Assembly: GCF_003011965.1 (NCBI RefSeq)
Contig: NZ_PXWG01000013.1
Span: 1 to 64,000, forward strand
Direction of reading: 5' to 3'
Length of the DNA: 64,000 bases
Source: Streptosporangium nondiastaticum
Lineage (GTDB): Bacteria > Actinomycetota > Actinomycetes > Streptomycetales > Streptomycetaceae
The notes under the pieces are model-generated. The model was not told the origin of the DNA. It saw only the letters and a program-made list of their open reading frames with translations, and searched no databases. Positions 1-8,146 of this stretch are shown piece by piece. Both the position numbers and the translations under genes were made by a program. Numbering within the stretch: position 1 is the stretch's first letter; each line of letters begins with the position of its first letter.

Positions 1-1
1 G

Positions 2-229
2 GGTGCCCACCGCCCCGACCGGCCGGCCGTCGCACCTGCGGCGACGACCGGCCCCGTCCCGCGCCGCGTCGCCGCCCTCCTCGCCGTCCCGGCGCCCCGC
101 CGCCGGGCCACCCCGTGGGTCGCCGTACTCCTGGCCGTGTGCGCCACCACCTCCGTCTGCGCGTCGGCGACGGGCGCCATCAGCTTCCATCACAAGATCG
201 AAGTCGCCCAGGGCGAAGTCACTCACTGA
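2..229 (+). CDS. M56-family metallopeptidase, C-terminal end (partial)
   Basis: An open frame enters from the left edge and stops with TGA at 227-229. Its last 75 residues contain a basic stretch, one hydrophobic segment (about residues 37-58) and a short acidic and histidine-containing tail ending in VAQGEVTH. This hydrophobic helix plus short tail resembles the C-terminus of Streptomyces M56 (BlaR1-like) membrane peptidases, which are usually paired with a BlaI/CopY-type repressor gene lying outside the window. The catalytic HExxH part is not visible, so the assignment rests on the tail alone. Confidence 0.5.
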   Translation, partial: GAHRPDRPAVAPAATTGPVPRRVAALLAVPAPRRRATPWVAVLLAVCATTSVCASATGAISFHHKIEVAQGEVTH

Positions 230-383
230 TCATCATCACCCGGTCCGGGCACACGGAACCACCCGACCGCCGCTATCGTCTATCGGCGTGTAGTCACTCG
301 ACGGGTGTCTGCACCCCCGACGCATGCCGTCGGACCGCGACCACGCGGGACCACACCCTCCGCATGATGGGAACTCGCAGACG

Positions 384-1004
384 ATGACGACCGCTTCCGG
401 CGCGCCCGGCCTCGACGGGGCCGCGATAGACGGCGGCCTCTACACCGACGTCACCGACTTCGCGCACCGGACTCACTGGCTCAATGACGCGGTGTCGCTC
501 TACACGACGTACGGCGTCGCCCTCTTCGGCCTGCTCCTGCTGGCCGGCTGGTGGCTGGCCCGCCGTCGTGACGCACGCACCATGGCCGCCGCCCTGGCCA
601 CTCCGCTCGCCGTCGTCATCGCCTACCTCGTCGATGACGGCGTCAAATCCCTCTTCCAGGAGGCGCGCCCCTGCCGGGCCCTGCCGCACGACTTCCTCAT
701 CGAGGCGTGCCCGCCGGCGAACGACTACGCCTTCCCGAGCAACCACACCACCGTCGTCTTCGCCGTGGCGGCCGGGCTCCTGCTGGTCGACCGGCGCCTC
801 GCCGCTCTCGCCTGGCCGGCGGCGGCCCTGATGGCCGCATCACGGGTCTACGTCGGCGCCCACTACCCCCACGACGTCCTCGCGGGAGCTCTCGTCGGCA
901 TCGTCCTCGGCGCGGCCATCGTGGCGATCGCACGTCGCCCAGCCGCCCGGATCGTCTCCAGGCTGCGCGGCGGTCCGGCGCGTTCACTCCTCGGAGCCGC
1001 CTGA
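384..1004 (+). CDS. PAP2-superfamily phosphatase (membrane lipid phosphatase)
   Basis: The 206-residue integral membrane protein carries the three PAP2 signatures: K88-x6-R95-P96, P118-S-N-H121 (normally PSGH) and S153-R-x5-H160-x3-D164. Family members dephosphorylate phosphatidic acid, undecaprenyl pyrophosphate or related lipids at the outer membrane face; the substrate cannot be read from sequence. Hydrophobic helices occur around residues 45-58, 68-84, 121-150 and 165-182. I chose the ATG at 384 because the 20 extra residues from 324 look non-coding. The Gly to Asn change in the second motif is tolerated in many actinobacterial members. It stands alone, with a broken GNAT gene antisense and downstream. 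Confidence 0.85.
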   Translation: MTTASGAPGLDGAAIDGGLYTDVTDFAHRTHWLNDAVSLYTTYGVALFGLLLLAGWWLARRRDARTMAAALATPLAVVIAYLVDDGVKSLFQEARPCRALPHDFLIEACPPANDYAFPSNHTTVVFAVAAGLLLVDRRLAALAWPAAALMAASRVYVGAHYPHDVLAGALVGIVLGAAIVAIARRPAARIVSRLRGGPARSLLGAA

Positions 1005-1009
1005 CCCCG

Positions 1010-1440
1010 CAACACTGCCAGGACCGTCGCATTTCGGGGAGCGTCACCGCAGTTCGCAGCTTCGTACCGCGGGGTGGGCCGACGGCGCCCGTGCCTCCGG
1101 GCGCGGGGTGAGTGGCCTGGCGCCAGCCGAGGCGCCGGTAGAAACTCACGGCGGCCGTTGCTCGCGCGGAGGTGAGGAGCCAGCACCGGCCGTCCGCGGC
1201 CGGGGCGGCTGCTGCGGCGAGCAGGGCCGCGCCGATCCCGCGGCCGCGCGCTTCGGAGTGCACGGCAAGTTCGTCGACTTCCCGGCCGCCGCAGAGCCAC
1301 TTCCTGGCACGCCTGGAGCCGAGCATGGCGGCAACCTGGGGGTAGCAGCGTCCCACAGGGAAGGGGTCGGAGGTGATCCAGGAGGTCGCGAACCCCAGCA
1401 CGCGGGTGCCGTCAACGGCGAGGACGGCGTCGAACCCGGG
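1010..1440 (-). pseudogene. GNAT N-acetyltransferase fragment
   Basis: The reverse frame reads as the middle of a GNAT acetyltransferase: a beta-strand stretch ending VLGFATSWI, the substrate region, VDELAVHSEARGRGIGAALL (beta-4 plus the acetyl-CoA Q/RxxGxG/A loop) and a FYRRLGW C-terminal motif. About 50-60 N-terminal residues are missing: upstream the frame runs into sequence belonging to the 3' end of the nickel/cobalt permease relic, without a plausible start or RBS. Downstream the frame continues open into the antisense of the PAP2 gene without a recognisable terminus. I therefore treat it as a 5'-truncated relic. A functional short GNAT starting at the GTG at 1399-1401 cannot be excluded. 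Confidence 0.6.
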
Positions 1441-1519
1441 ACGTTCGGTGCAAGAAGCTTCCCGACGGGCGGCTGGTGGGCCCGTTCGGCCAGTCCGTGG
1501 TGGGCTCGCTGGGCCGGAT

Positions 1520-2593
1520 GGGGGTGCTCCACTTCTCTTCGACGCGGGCGACCTTCCATACGAGCAGGGCGAGGCCCAGGCCGCAACGAACAGAGCGACG
1601 AGAGCGAAGCCGATCGCGTTGAGGTCGAGACCGCCGGTCCAGTCCCGGAAAGCACCGTGGAGGCCGGCCTTGTCGGCGATCAGGGCGAGGAGCTCGACGG
1701 TGCCGATGAGGAAGGCGACAGCCGCCGACAGGCCGGTAGTGGTGAGGTTGTAGTAGACCTTGTGGACGGGCTTGGAGAACGCTCAGCCGTAGGCGAATTC
1801 ATGAAGGTGCCACCGAGGGTGTCCAGCAGCGACATGCCCGCCGCGAAGAGGACGGGCAGGCACAGGATGGCGTACCAGGGCAGGCCGGAAGCAGCGCCGG
1901 AGCCGGCGAGGACGAGGAGGGCGACTTCGGTGGCCGTGTCGAAGCCAGGATGAACAACGGACCGATGGGGTACATCTGCCACGGACTGGTGAGGGACTTC
2001 ATCACCCGCCCCGAGGAGGCGGTTCATAAACCCACGGTTGTTCAGCTGCTCCTCCAACGCCGCCTCGTCGAATTGGCCGGCAGGCATCCGCCGGAAGACC
2101 TTCCAGATCCCGGCGAGGACGACCAGGTTGATGGTGGCGATGACGTAGAGGAAGGAGCCGGAGACGGCGGTCCCGGTCCAGCCGGTGACGTTGTGCAGCG
2201 GCGAGGCGTCGTTCTCCACCGGTCCGGCCAGGCTCTTGACCCGCTGGAGTGACCGAGGGAGAACCAGAAGCCCACCGACAGCGACCGTCGGCCGGAATGC
2301 ATCAGCTTGTGGGTAGGTTGTCGATCGCCGCGATGCGGTCGGCGTCGAAGGCGTGCAGCATGCCGAGCGTGTATGCGGTCACCCCGATGCCGGTCCCGAA
2401 GGGCTTCGCTCCCAGGCTGTAGTGCTCCGGTACCACCAGGGCGATCAGCGTGCACCACGCCGATCACGTGCAGGGCAAGGATCGCTGCAGCCACGCCGAC
2501 CAGGTGGCGCCACTCACGGCCGGATATCGCCACGACTGCCTGGCACCACCGGGGTGCCCGTATGTCCGGGATGGTGGAAGAGCTGCTGGTCAT
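1520..2593 (-). pseudogene. HoxN/NixA-family nickel/cobalt permease, broken by frameshifts and a stop
   Basis: Pieces of a NiCoT permease occur in order but in different frames. The ATG at 2593 starts MTSSSSTIPD and a first helix near EWRHLVGVAAAILALHVIG. A piece with KLMHSGRRSLSVGFWFSLGH follows, then the frame ending near 1790 with the family motif FDTATEV and FAAGMSLLDTLGGTFMN. After a further one-base shift come SKPVHKVYYNLTTTGLSAA and the last helices. In the last piece the expected Trp of YGWAF is a TGA codon (antisense near 1783). At least three frame changes plus this stop make it non-functional. The family imports Ni2+ or Co2+ across the cytoplasmic membrane. Confidence 0.8.
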
Positions 2594-2610
2594 CGCAGGG
2601 GCCCCTCTAG

Positions 2611-2841
2611 GGTGTGGCCGTGGTGATGGTGGCACACGACGTGAATCCGATACTGCACCACGTCGACCGGGTCGTGTACCTCGCCGAGGGCGGCTCGGCC
2701 ACCGGTGCACCAGAGGACGTGATCACCTCCGAGACCCTGACGGGACTGTACGGCTCGCCGGTCGAGGTGTTGCGGGCATCCGACGGGCGGCTCGTCGTGG
2801 TCGGCCGGCCCGATTCCGTGGGCGGTCATGATGTCGGCTGA
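2611..2841 (+). pseudogene. Metal ABC transporter ATPase, C-terminal remnant
   Basis: About 75 codons encode only the end of a ZnuC/MntB-type ATPase: the H-loop (VMVAHDVNPIL), the following strand (VVYLAEGG) and the C-terminal regulatory tail. A TAG lies immediately upstream in frame at 2608-2610, and Walker A, signature and Walker B are all absent, so the gene has been cut by a deletion. The breakpoint is beside the start of the divergent nickel permease relic. It overlaps the start of the permease gene by 14 bases, as expected for the ancestral operon. Confidence 0.8.
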
Positions 2842-3723
2842 CCCGCTCTGGTCGTGGAACATCGTGGCCGACGTCCGGCAGATGTGGTCCTACCCGTTCA
2901 TGGTCAACGCCTTCCGTGCGGGCGCGATCGTGGCCGTGGTCTGCGCTGTCGTCGGGTGGTTCGTGGTGCTGCGGCGGCAGACGTTCGCCGCGCACACCGT
3001 CTCCGCCGTCGCCTTCCCCGGCGCCGCGGGGCCGTGCTCCTCGGGGCTGGCGCGGTCTACGGCTACTTCGCCCTCTGCCTCGCCGCAGCCCTGGTCATCG
3101 CGGCGCTGCACGGCACCGGCGACCGTGAGGATTCCGCGCTGACCGGAACCGTCCAAGCCTTCCTCCTCGCCTGCGGGTACCTCGTCACCGTCCTCTACAA
3201 GGGACTGCTGGAGGGGCCGCAGACGATCCTCTTCGGCACGTTCCTCGGCATCACCGCCGCCCAGGTGACCGTCCTGCTCTGCGTGGGCGCCGCCGTGCTC
3301 GCGGTGCTGGCGTTCATCGGCCGGCCGCTGCTGTTCGCCTCCGTCGACCCACGGGTCGCCGCCGGGCGCGGCGTTCCGGTGCGGGCGCTGTCCATCGCGT
3401 TCCTCGTGCTGGTCGGGGCGGCGACCGCCGAGGCGAGCCAGATCACGGGCACGCTGCTGGTCTTCGCCCTGATAGTGATCCCCGCCGCCACCGCGCAGGC
3501 CCTCACCGCCCGCCCGGCGGCGAGTCTGACGCTGGCCGTGGCGCTCGCCCTCGCGGCCACCTGGGCCGGGCTGATCGCCGCCTACTACTCGCCCTACCCG
3601 CTGGGATTCTTCGTGACCTCCTTCGCCTTCGCCGGATACGTCCTCGCACGGGGAACCGCCCTGGGAACGCGTGCGCTGCGCGCGGCCTTGGCGGGCCGGC
3701 CGGTCAGTGAGGTCGCCTCATGA
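2828..3723 (+). pseudogene. Metal ABC transporter permease (ABC-3 family) with a frameshift
   Basis: The frame from ATG 2828 encodes an N-terminal helix pair (NAFRAGAIVAVVCAVVGWFV, then LRRQTFAAHTVSAVAFPGAAG) typical of the ZnuB/MntC family. At about 3030, in a run reading GCGGGGCCGTG, the homologous sequence moves to another frame, which continues through all remaining helices to TGA at 3723. Restoring one base there rebuilds a permease of about 298 residues. The C-terminal part has the family's EASQITGTLLVFALIVIPAA helix. The lesion could be a true mutation or a sequencing error in a G run. It is translationally coupled (ATGA) to the next permease. Confidence 0.8.
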
Positions 3724-4544
3724 CCGCGCTGTCCCAGCCGTTCTTCCAGCACGCCCTCCTCGCCGGGACGCTGGTCGCGGCCGCCTGCGGCATGGTCGGC
3801 TACTTCCTCGTGCTGCGCGCCCAGGTCTTCACCGCCGACGCGCTGAGCCACGTCGCGTTCACCGGCGCCATGGCCGCCCTCGCGTTCGGCGTCGACCTGC
3901 GTCTGGGACTGTTCGTCGCGACGATCGTCATCGCGTTGTTCTTCGGTGTGCTCGGCCGGCGAGCCCGTCCGGACGACGTCGTCATAGGGAGCGTCTTCTC
4001 CTGGGTCCTCGGCCTGGGCGCGTTCTTCGTCACCCTCTACACCACCTCCCGCAGCACCGCCGACGGCCCAGCGGGCGTCAGCGTCCTGTTCGGCTCGATC
4101 TTCGGAATCTCCGCATCTCACGCCGCCACTGCCGCGCTGCTCGCCGCGGGTGTCTTCCTGGTGACGCTGATCTCCGCCCGCCCGCTGCTGTTCGCCACGG
4201 TGGACGAAGCCGTGGCCGCGGCGCGTGGCGTTCCGGTCCGGCTGCTCGGTTACGGCTTCCTCGCCGTGGCCGGGGCCAGTGCCGCCGAGGCCACGCAAGC
4301 GGTCGGCTCCCTGCTGCTGCTCGGCCTGCTCGCCGCCCCTGCCGGAGCCGCGATCCGGCTGACCGCCCGCCCGTATCGTGCCCTTGCCCTCTCCGTGGGT
4401 CTTGCGGTGACGGAGATGTGGGCGGGATTGTTCGCCTCGTACGCGGTGCCGCGGATGCCGCCGAGCTTCGCCATCATGGCCACGGCCACTGCCGTTTACG
4501 CCGCCACCTTCCTCATACGGCGCCCCGCCCCGCGTACTGACTGA
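3720..4544 (+). CDS. Metal ABC transporter permease (ABC-3 family)
   Basis: This intact 274-residue polytopic membrane protein belongs to the zinc/manganese ABC-3 permease family. It shows the N-terminal motif AGTLVAAACGMVGYFLVLR, the ADALSHVAFTG segment, LLFATVDEAVAAARGVPV before helix 6 and AAEATQAVGSLLLLGLLAAPA. With its neighbour it would form a heteromeric channel for Zn2+ or Mn2+ import. The start ATG overlaps the preceding TGA. Because the adjacent ATPase is truncated and no solute-binding protein is present, this copy probably cannot form a working transporter unless partners are encoded elsewhere. A Fur-family repressor follows 23 bases downstream, the usual znuB-zur order in Streptomyces. 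Confidence 0.9.
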   Translation: MTALSQPFFQHALLAGTLVAAACGMVGYFLVLRAQVFTADALSHVAFTGAMAALAFGVDLRLGLFVATIVIALFFGVLGRRARPDDVVIGSVFSWVLGLGAFFVTLYTTSRSTADGPAGVSVLFGSIFGISASHAATAALLAAGVFLVTLISARPLLFATVDEAVAAARGVPVRLLGYGFLAVAGASAAEATQAVGSLLLLGLLAAPAGAAIRLTARPYRALALSVGLAVTEMWAGLFASYAVPRMPPSFAIMATATAVYAATFLIRRPAPRTD

Positions 4545-4567
4545 AGGCTGAGCGGAGGAGCGCCGCG

Positions 4568-5038
4568 ATGGCAGACGACCGGCAGCAGGCAATGACAACG
4601 ACGCACGACACCGTGCACGACATGGCGCTGATCGGCCGCGCCACACAGCAGCGTGCGGTGGTCCTGGGAGCCCTTGTCGTGGCGGAAGGTTTCATCAGCG
4701 CCCAGGCCCTGCACAAGCGGCTCGTGGCCGACGGCTCGTCCGTCGGCCTCTCCACCGTCTATCGCACCCTCACCGCCCTGGCCGAGGCCGGCCGTGCGGA
4801 CATCTTCCGCGACACCAACGGCGAGCGGCTCTTCCGCCACCGCCCCGGCCCCGACCACCGCCACTACCTGATCTGCACCGAGTGCGGCCTCAGCCTGCCC
4901 GTCGAATCCGGCCCGGTCGAGAAATGGGCGGGCCGGATCGCCCGGGCCTCCGGGTTCGCCGACGTCCGGCACGCCGTCGAACTCTCCGGCCGCTGTCCTG
5001 ACTGCCTCCGGAAGGAGGAGCGGGCACAGACACGCTGA
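4568..5038 (+). CDS. Fur-family metal-responsive repressor, Zur-like
   Basis: The 156-residue protein has a winged-helix DNA-binding domain (about residues 25-95, with STVYRTLTALAEAGRADIF), a His-rich hinge ending HRPGPDHRHY that supplies regulatory metal ligands, and two CxxC pairs (CTEC near 103-106 and CPDC near 144-147) for the structural zinc. These are the hallmarks of Fur/Zur/Nur proteins. Its place directly after metal ABC permeases, as in the Streptomyces znu-zur locus, favours a zinc-sensing role, but Fur subtype cannot be proven from sequence. It is probably co-transcribed with the permeases, which it would repress when metal is replete. Confidence 0.88.
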   Translation: MADDRQQAMTTTHDTVHDMALIGRATQQRAVVLGALVVAEGFISAQALHKRLVADGSSVGLSTVYRTLTALAEAGRADIFRDTNGERLFRHRPGPDHRHYLICTECGLSLPVESGPVEKWAGRIARASGFADVRHAVELSGRCPDCLRKEERAQTR

Positions 5039-5041
5039 AGA

Positions 5042-5341
5042 TCAGTGGTCGTCCCAGTGCCCCTCGTGCTGGGCATGACGGTGCCCGTCATGGACGTAGT
5101 CCACGTGGTCGCCGTGGGGCACGGCGACGTGCCCGCATTCCGCACCGTGCTGGTGCGTGTGCTCCTGGTGAACGGTGTGGCCGGTGGGCTCGCACTCGTC
5201 GGTGTGGTCCTCGTGTACGCGGTGCAGGTGCCCGTCGTGCACGTAGTCGACGTGGTCCTCGTGGGGCACGGCGACGTGCCCACACTCCACACCGTGCTGG
5301 TGAGTGTGGTCCGCGTGAGAAGTGTGCGCGCTGGTCGGCAT
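5042..5341 (-). CDS. Histidine-rich tandem-repeat protein, putative metal buffer
   Basis: This 99-residue cytosolic protein has 27 histidines and many Asp/Glu. It consists of two near-identical repeats of about 35 residues, each containing HTHQHG-x-ECGHVAVPH and then DHVDYVHDGHLH or DHVDYVHDGHRH. Three cysteines lie in GVEC, DEC and GAEC contexts. I chose the ATG at 5341 because a good GGAAGG ribosome site precedes it and upstream codons look non-coding. Small proteins with the HVDYVHDGH repeat are common beside zinc genes in actinobacteria and are poorly characterised. Zinc or nickel storage or chaperoning is inferred from composition and from convergence with the Zur-like gene, whose stop is 3 bases away. 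Confidence 0.8.
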   Translation of the reverse strand: MPTSAHTSHADHTHQHGVECGHVAVPHEDHVDYVHDGHLHRVHEDHTDECEPTGHTVHQEHTHQHGAECGHVAVPHGDHVDYVHDGHRHAQHEGHWDDH

Positions 5342-5646
5342 GGCGAAGCCTTCCTTCTCCCCCGCGTGATCGGATCTGTCCGACAGGAGAGCCTTGCCCT
5401 TCCAGTGTCGGCCGCGCTGGGGATTCACGAAAGTCGCCGGAAGCCGTCTGGAAACACGCCGTGCAACAGAAGGTGACCCGGGCATCAAGCGGCCACCGCC
5501 ACCCCGCAGCCGCCGGAGCGCATCCGGTGGGAGGGGCAGGTTCTCCATTCTCGTGACCGCTACCCGCGTCCTACCCCTTGCGGTCAAGAACCGGCCGGGT
5601 GTTCGCTCGATGGGACAGCCTCACGAGCGAAGAAGGAGCGCTGACC

Positions 5647-5751
5647 ATGATCGTTCACACGCCGTCCCCGACGTGCGGGTCCGGCTGCACCTTCGGTCCG
5701 GGCTGCAGCTGCGGATGTCAGTCCGGCGGCTCGTGCCAGTGCGGCGGTTAG
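5647..5751 (+). CDS. Metallothionein-like cysteine-rich small peptide (34 aa)
   Basis: A short gene starts at ATG 5647 behind AGAAGGAG (5631-5638, 8-base spacing) and stops with TAG at 5749-5751. The product has seven cysteines in 34 residues at positions 10, 14, 20, 22, 24, 30 and 32, including CSCGC and CQC, with glycines and serines between them and almost no hydrophobic residues. That is a metallothionein-type metal-thiolate composition. It sits between the His-rich protein and a COG0523 relic and is followed by a hairpin terminator, so it is probably a monocistronic gene for buffering Zn, Cu or Cd. No named family is claimed. Confidence 0.72.
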   Translation: MIVHTPSPTCGSGCTFGPGCSCGCQSGGSCQCGG

Positions 5752-5819
5752 CCAACCACCGCCCCAGTGTGTCGAGGGGTCACAACGAGACGGACATCGG
5801 TGTCGTTTCGCTGAGTGCC

Positions 5820-5846
5820 GTCCCGCCGGGGCCACCCTGGCGGGAC
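5820..5846 (+). terminator. Hairpin terminator after the cysteine-rich peptide gene
   Basis: GTCCCGCC (5820-5827) pairs perfectly with GGCGGGAC (5839-5846) across an 11-base loop. It lies between the small plus-strand gene and the convergent GTPase relic and could serve both strands. No long T-run follows, as usual in Streptomyces. Confidence 0.55.
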
Positions 5847-5875
5847 AGCTGACAGCCGGGCCCGGGGCTCTGGCC

Positions 5876-6830
5876 TCATGCGCGGGCTGTCTCCAGCCCG
5901 TGGTCTTGCTCGCAGGTGTCCTCATCCAGGCTGTGGGCGTTCCAGGCGGGGAAGGGGTCGGGCCATGACGTCTGCGACTCGTCGCGCCGTACGAGGCAGG
6001 CGGACAGCGCCTGCCTCAGTGCCTCGGGACGCAACTCCGTACCGATGAAGACGATTTCCTGCCCTTGCCCGTCCTGCTCGCGGGCGCCGGCGGGCTCGAA
6101 CCGGGCCACGGCTCCGGCCTGCGACCACAACCCGGTCACCCGGTCACGGCCGGCCAGCCGGAAGAACCCCTTGGAACGCAACACCTTGCCGTAGGACCCG
6201 GAGTCGAGTTCCTCCGTGACGAACGTCCACAGCCGTTCGGGATGGAAGGCCCTCCCGGCGCGGAAGACCGTCGAGGAGATGCCGTACTCCTCGGCCTCGG
6301 GGGTGTGGTCGCCGTTGAGTTCCCTGACCCACCCGGGCGCCTGCTGGGCGCGCTCCAGGTCGAAGAGACCGGTGCCGAGGATCGCCGACGGGTCCACCCG
6401 GCCGTGCTCGGCCGGCACGACGCGGGCGGCCGGGTTGAGGCGCGCGAGCGCCGCCCGGAGCCGGGCGGCGTCCGCCGTGTCCACCAGGTCGAGCTTGTTG
6501 ACCACGATGACGTCGGCGAACTCGATCTGGTCCATGAGGAGATCGCTCACCGTCCGCTCGTCGTCCTCGTACTGGTCGAGGCCGCGTTCCGCCAGGCCCG
6601 TCGCCGCTCTCTAGCTCGGGGAGGAAGTTCGCGGCGTCCACGACGGTGACCATGGTGTCGAGCCGGGCGAGGTCGCCGAGGGTCGCGCCGTCGTCCCGGG
6701 GGAAGGCGAAGGTGGCGGCGACGGGTATCGGTTCGGAGATCCCGCTCGACTCGATGAGCAGGTGGTCGAAGCGTCCTTCGCGGGCCAGCCGGTCCACTTC
6801 CTCGAGGAGATCGTCCCGCAGGGTGCAGCG
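5876..6830 (-). pseudogene. COG0523 (CobW-like) zinc-chaperone GTPase, truncated and frameshifted
   Basis: Reading leftward, the homologous sequence begins at CTLRDDLLEEVDRLA (the end of the CxCC-TLRDDL metal-binding region). It continues through LIESSGISEPIPV and MVTVVDAANFLPELESG, changes frame near 6600, and resumes with the G4 motif VVNKLD and the C-terminal CobW domain to TGA at 5876. The N-terminal Walker A (GxxGAGKTT) and most of the CxCC motif are absent, replaced by unrelated sequence from about 6830. Without a P-loop the product cannot bind GTP normally. COG0523 proteins of this subgroup are usually Zur-regulated, which fits the neighbouring genes. Confidence 0.8.
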
Positions 6831-6950
6831 GAGACCTGTCCTGCCCCTGGGCGTCTCTCGACGTCGTGGGGTCAGTGGCCTGTGTCCGTGAAGACGCCTC
6901 ACCGAACGAGGTGCCTCAAACGTTTCAAACGTCCAGCAGCATAGCGCTAC

Positions 6951-6970
6951 ACTTGCACACTTACGCAACT
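6951..6970. promoter_or_regulatory. Inverted repeat resembling an ArsR/SmtB-type operator
   Basis: TTGC (6953-6956) and GCAA (6965-6968) are arranged symmetrically around eight bases, within a locally AT-richer stretch upstream of the truncated GTPase relic. A direct repeat of TCAAACGT occurs nearby at about 6916-6932. This could be the old promoter region of that gene. The symmetry is short, so the call is tentative. Confidence 0.25.
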
Positions 6971-7042
6971 GATTGACTCAGCCTTGGCGCTCCCAGGATG
7001 CGCGGCCGGTGCGAGCCACTGGCCGCACGCCGGCCGTGCCTG

Positions 7043-8146
7043 TCAGCGGCCTTCCCGCGTTCCTGCCGGCACGGGCCCGGCCTCCCGAGCGGACCGGTCG
7101 ACTACCCCGCCCTCGGAGGACAGCCGACCCCCCACCGCTCCGGCCGTGACCTTCTGCAGAAGGCTGTAGGCCAGGACCGGCAGCAGCACCTCCGGACGAT
7201 GGGAGAACCAGACGGCGGCCAAAACCGCCGCCGCGCTGCTGTTGTTCATGCCGGCGGCGAAGGTGAGCGAGACGCTGTCCGGACTCTCGCACCGCGTCCA
7301 CACGGACATCCACCGGCCGAGGAGGAACGAGAGGCAGCACACCACGCCGGACATGCCCAGGGCCAGCACGAAGAGGTCCGGGTCGGGGTGGGCCACTGCC
7401 CGCCCGAGGGCACCCGCCGCGTTGATGTAGCACAGCAGCAGGATGTTCACCAGGTTCACCGCCTTGACCGATGGCATGAGCGGAGCGATCCGGCGTTCCC
7501 CGAGCAGCGTGCGCAGGGCGATCCCCACGAGAGCGGGCAGCACCACGGAAGCCAGGGCGAACGTGCCGACCCCGGCACCGGCGATCTTGTCCAGCCGGGC
7601 CGTGTCGTCGAGGCCGCCAATGCCGCCGGGACCGACCAGGAAGCCGGTCAGCCGCAGGCCGAGCGGGACGGTGAACGGGCTGAGCAGCGTCGACCCCATC
7701 ACCATCGCGACCGCCAGCGGAACGTTGCCGCCCGCCTGCTGCCCCCAGGTCGCCGCCCCGCCCGCAACCGGCATCGCCAGGACCAGCATGAGCCCGACCA
7801 GCAGCGCCTCGACCTCCTGCGGGTCGGGCCACGACCGCAGGCACAGGGCGACGGCCGGAAGCACAACGGCGGGCAGCAGCGCGTTCGCCACCACGCCCAC
7901 GGCCAGCCGCAGCGGCCGCCGCAGTGCCGTACCCAGGTCCCGGACCCGCGCACCGAGTCCGGCATTCACCAGCATCACGGCCAGCAGCAACGCCGGAAGG
8001 GGGAGCACCGCCCCGCCGACGGGCAGCCGCAGCGTCAGCCCCCGCAGCCATTCCCCGGGCCCGGGAAACACCCCGGCCAGGACGTAGCACGCCATCATCA
8101 GCCCGAGCAGCCATCGCTGCGCCGCCGCCAGCACCTGAGTCGCCAC
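7043..8146 (-). CDS. BASS-family (bile acid:sodium symporter-like) transporter
   Basis: The 367-residue product is an integral membrane protein with about nine or ten hydrophobic helices and a short charged C-terminal tail. It has the inverted-repeat architecture of the BASS family: AMPVAGGAATW (residues near 125-135) in the first half and the crossover motif FAAGMNNSSAAAVLA (near 295-310) in the second. It lacks the catalytic cysteine context of Acr3 arsenite exporters, so I do not call it Acr3. Natural substrates of actinobacterial members (organic acids, pantothenate-like compounds) are mostly unknown. It is monocistronic; its start at 8146 is followed on the genome by a 0.5-kb region without genes. 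Confidence 0.82.
   Translation of the reverse strand: MATQVLAAAQRWLLGLMMACYVLAGVFPGPGEWLRGLTLRLPVGGAVLPLPALLLAVMLVNAGLGARVRDLGTALRRPLRLAVGVVANALLPAVVLPAVALCLRSWPDPQEVEALLVGLMLVLAMPVAGGAATWGQQAGGNVPLAVAMVMGSTLLSPFTVPLGLRLTGFLVGPGGIGGLDDTARLDKIAGAGVGTFALASVVLPALVGIALRTLLGERRIAPLMPSVKAVNLVNILLLCYINAAGALGRAVAHPDPDLFVLALGMSGVVCCLSFLLGRWMSVWTRCESPDSVSLTFAAGMNNSSAAAVLAAVWFSHRPEVLLPVLAYSLLQKVTAGAVGGRLSSEGGVVDRSAREAGPVPAGTREGR

Noticed and set aside
697-1401. Full 234-residue acetyltransferase gene
   Set aside because: Only the middle part matches GNAT; the rest is antisense to the PAP2 gene, so it is listed as a fragment.
5042-5587. Long version of the His-rich protein starting at 5587
   Set aside because: The first 82 codons lack the repeat and look non-coding, and the RBS is directly before the ATG at 5341.
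7043-8146. Acr3 arsenite exporter
   Set aside because: It has the BASS fold, but lacks the Acr3 cysteine motif and any ars neighbour.
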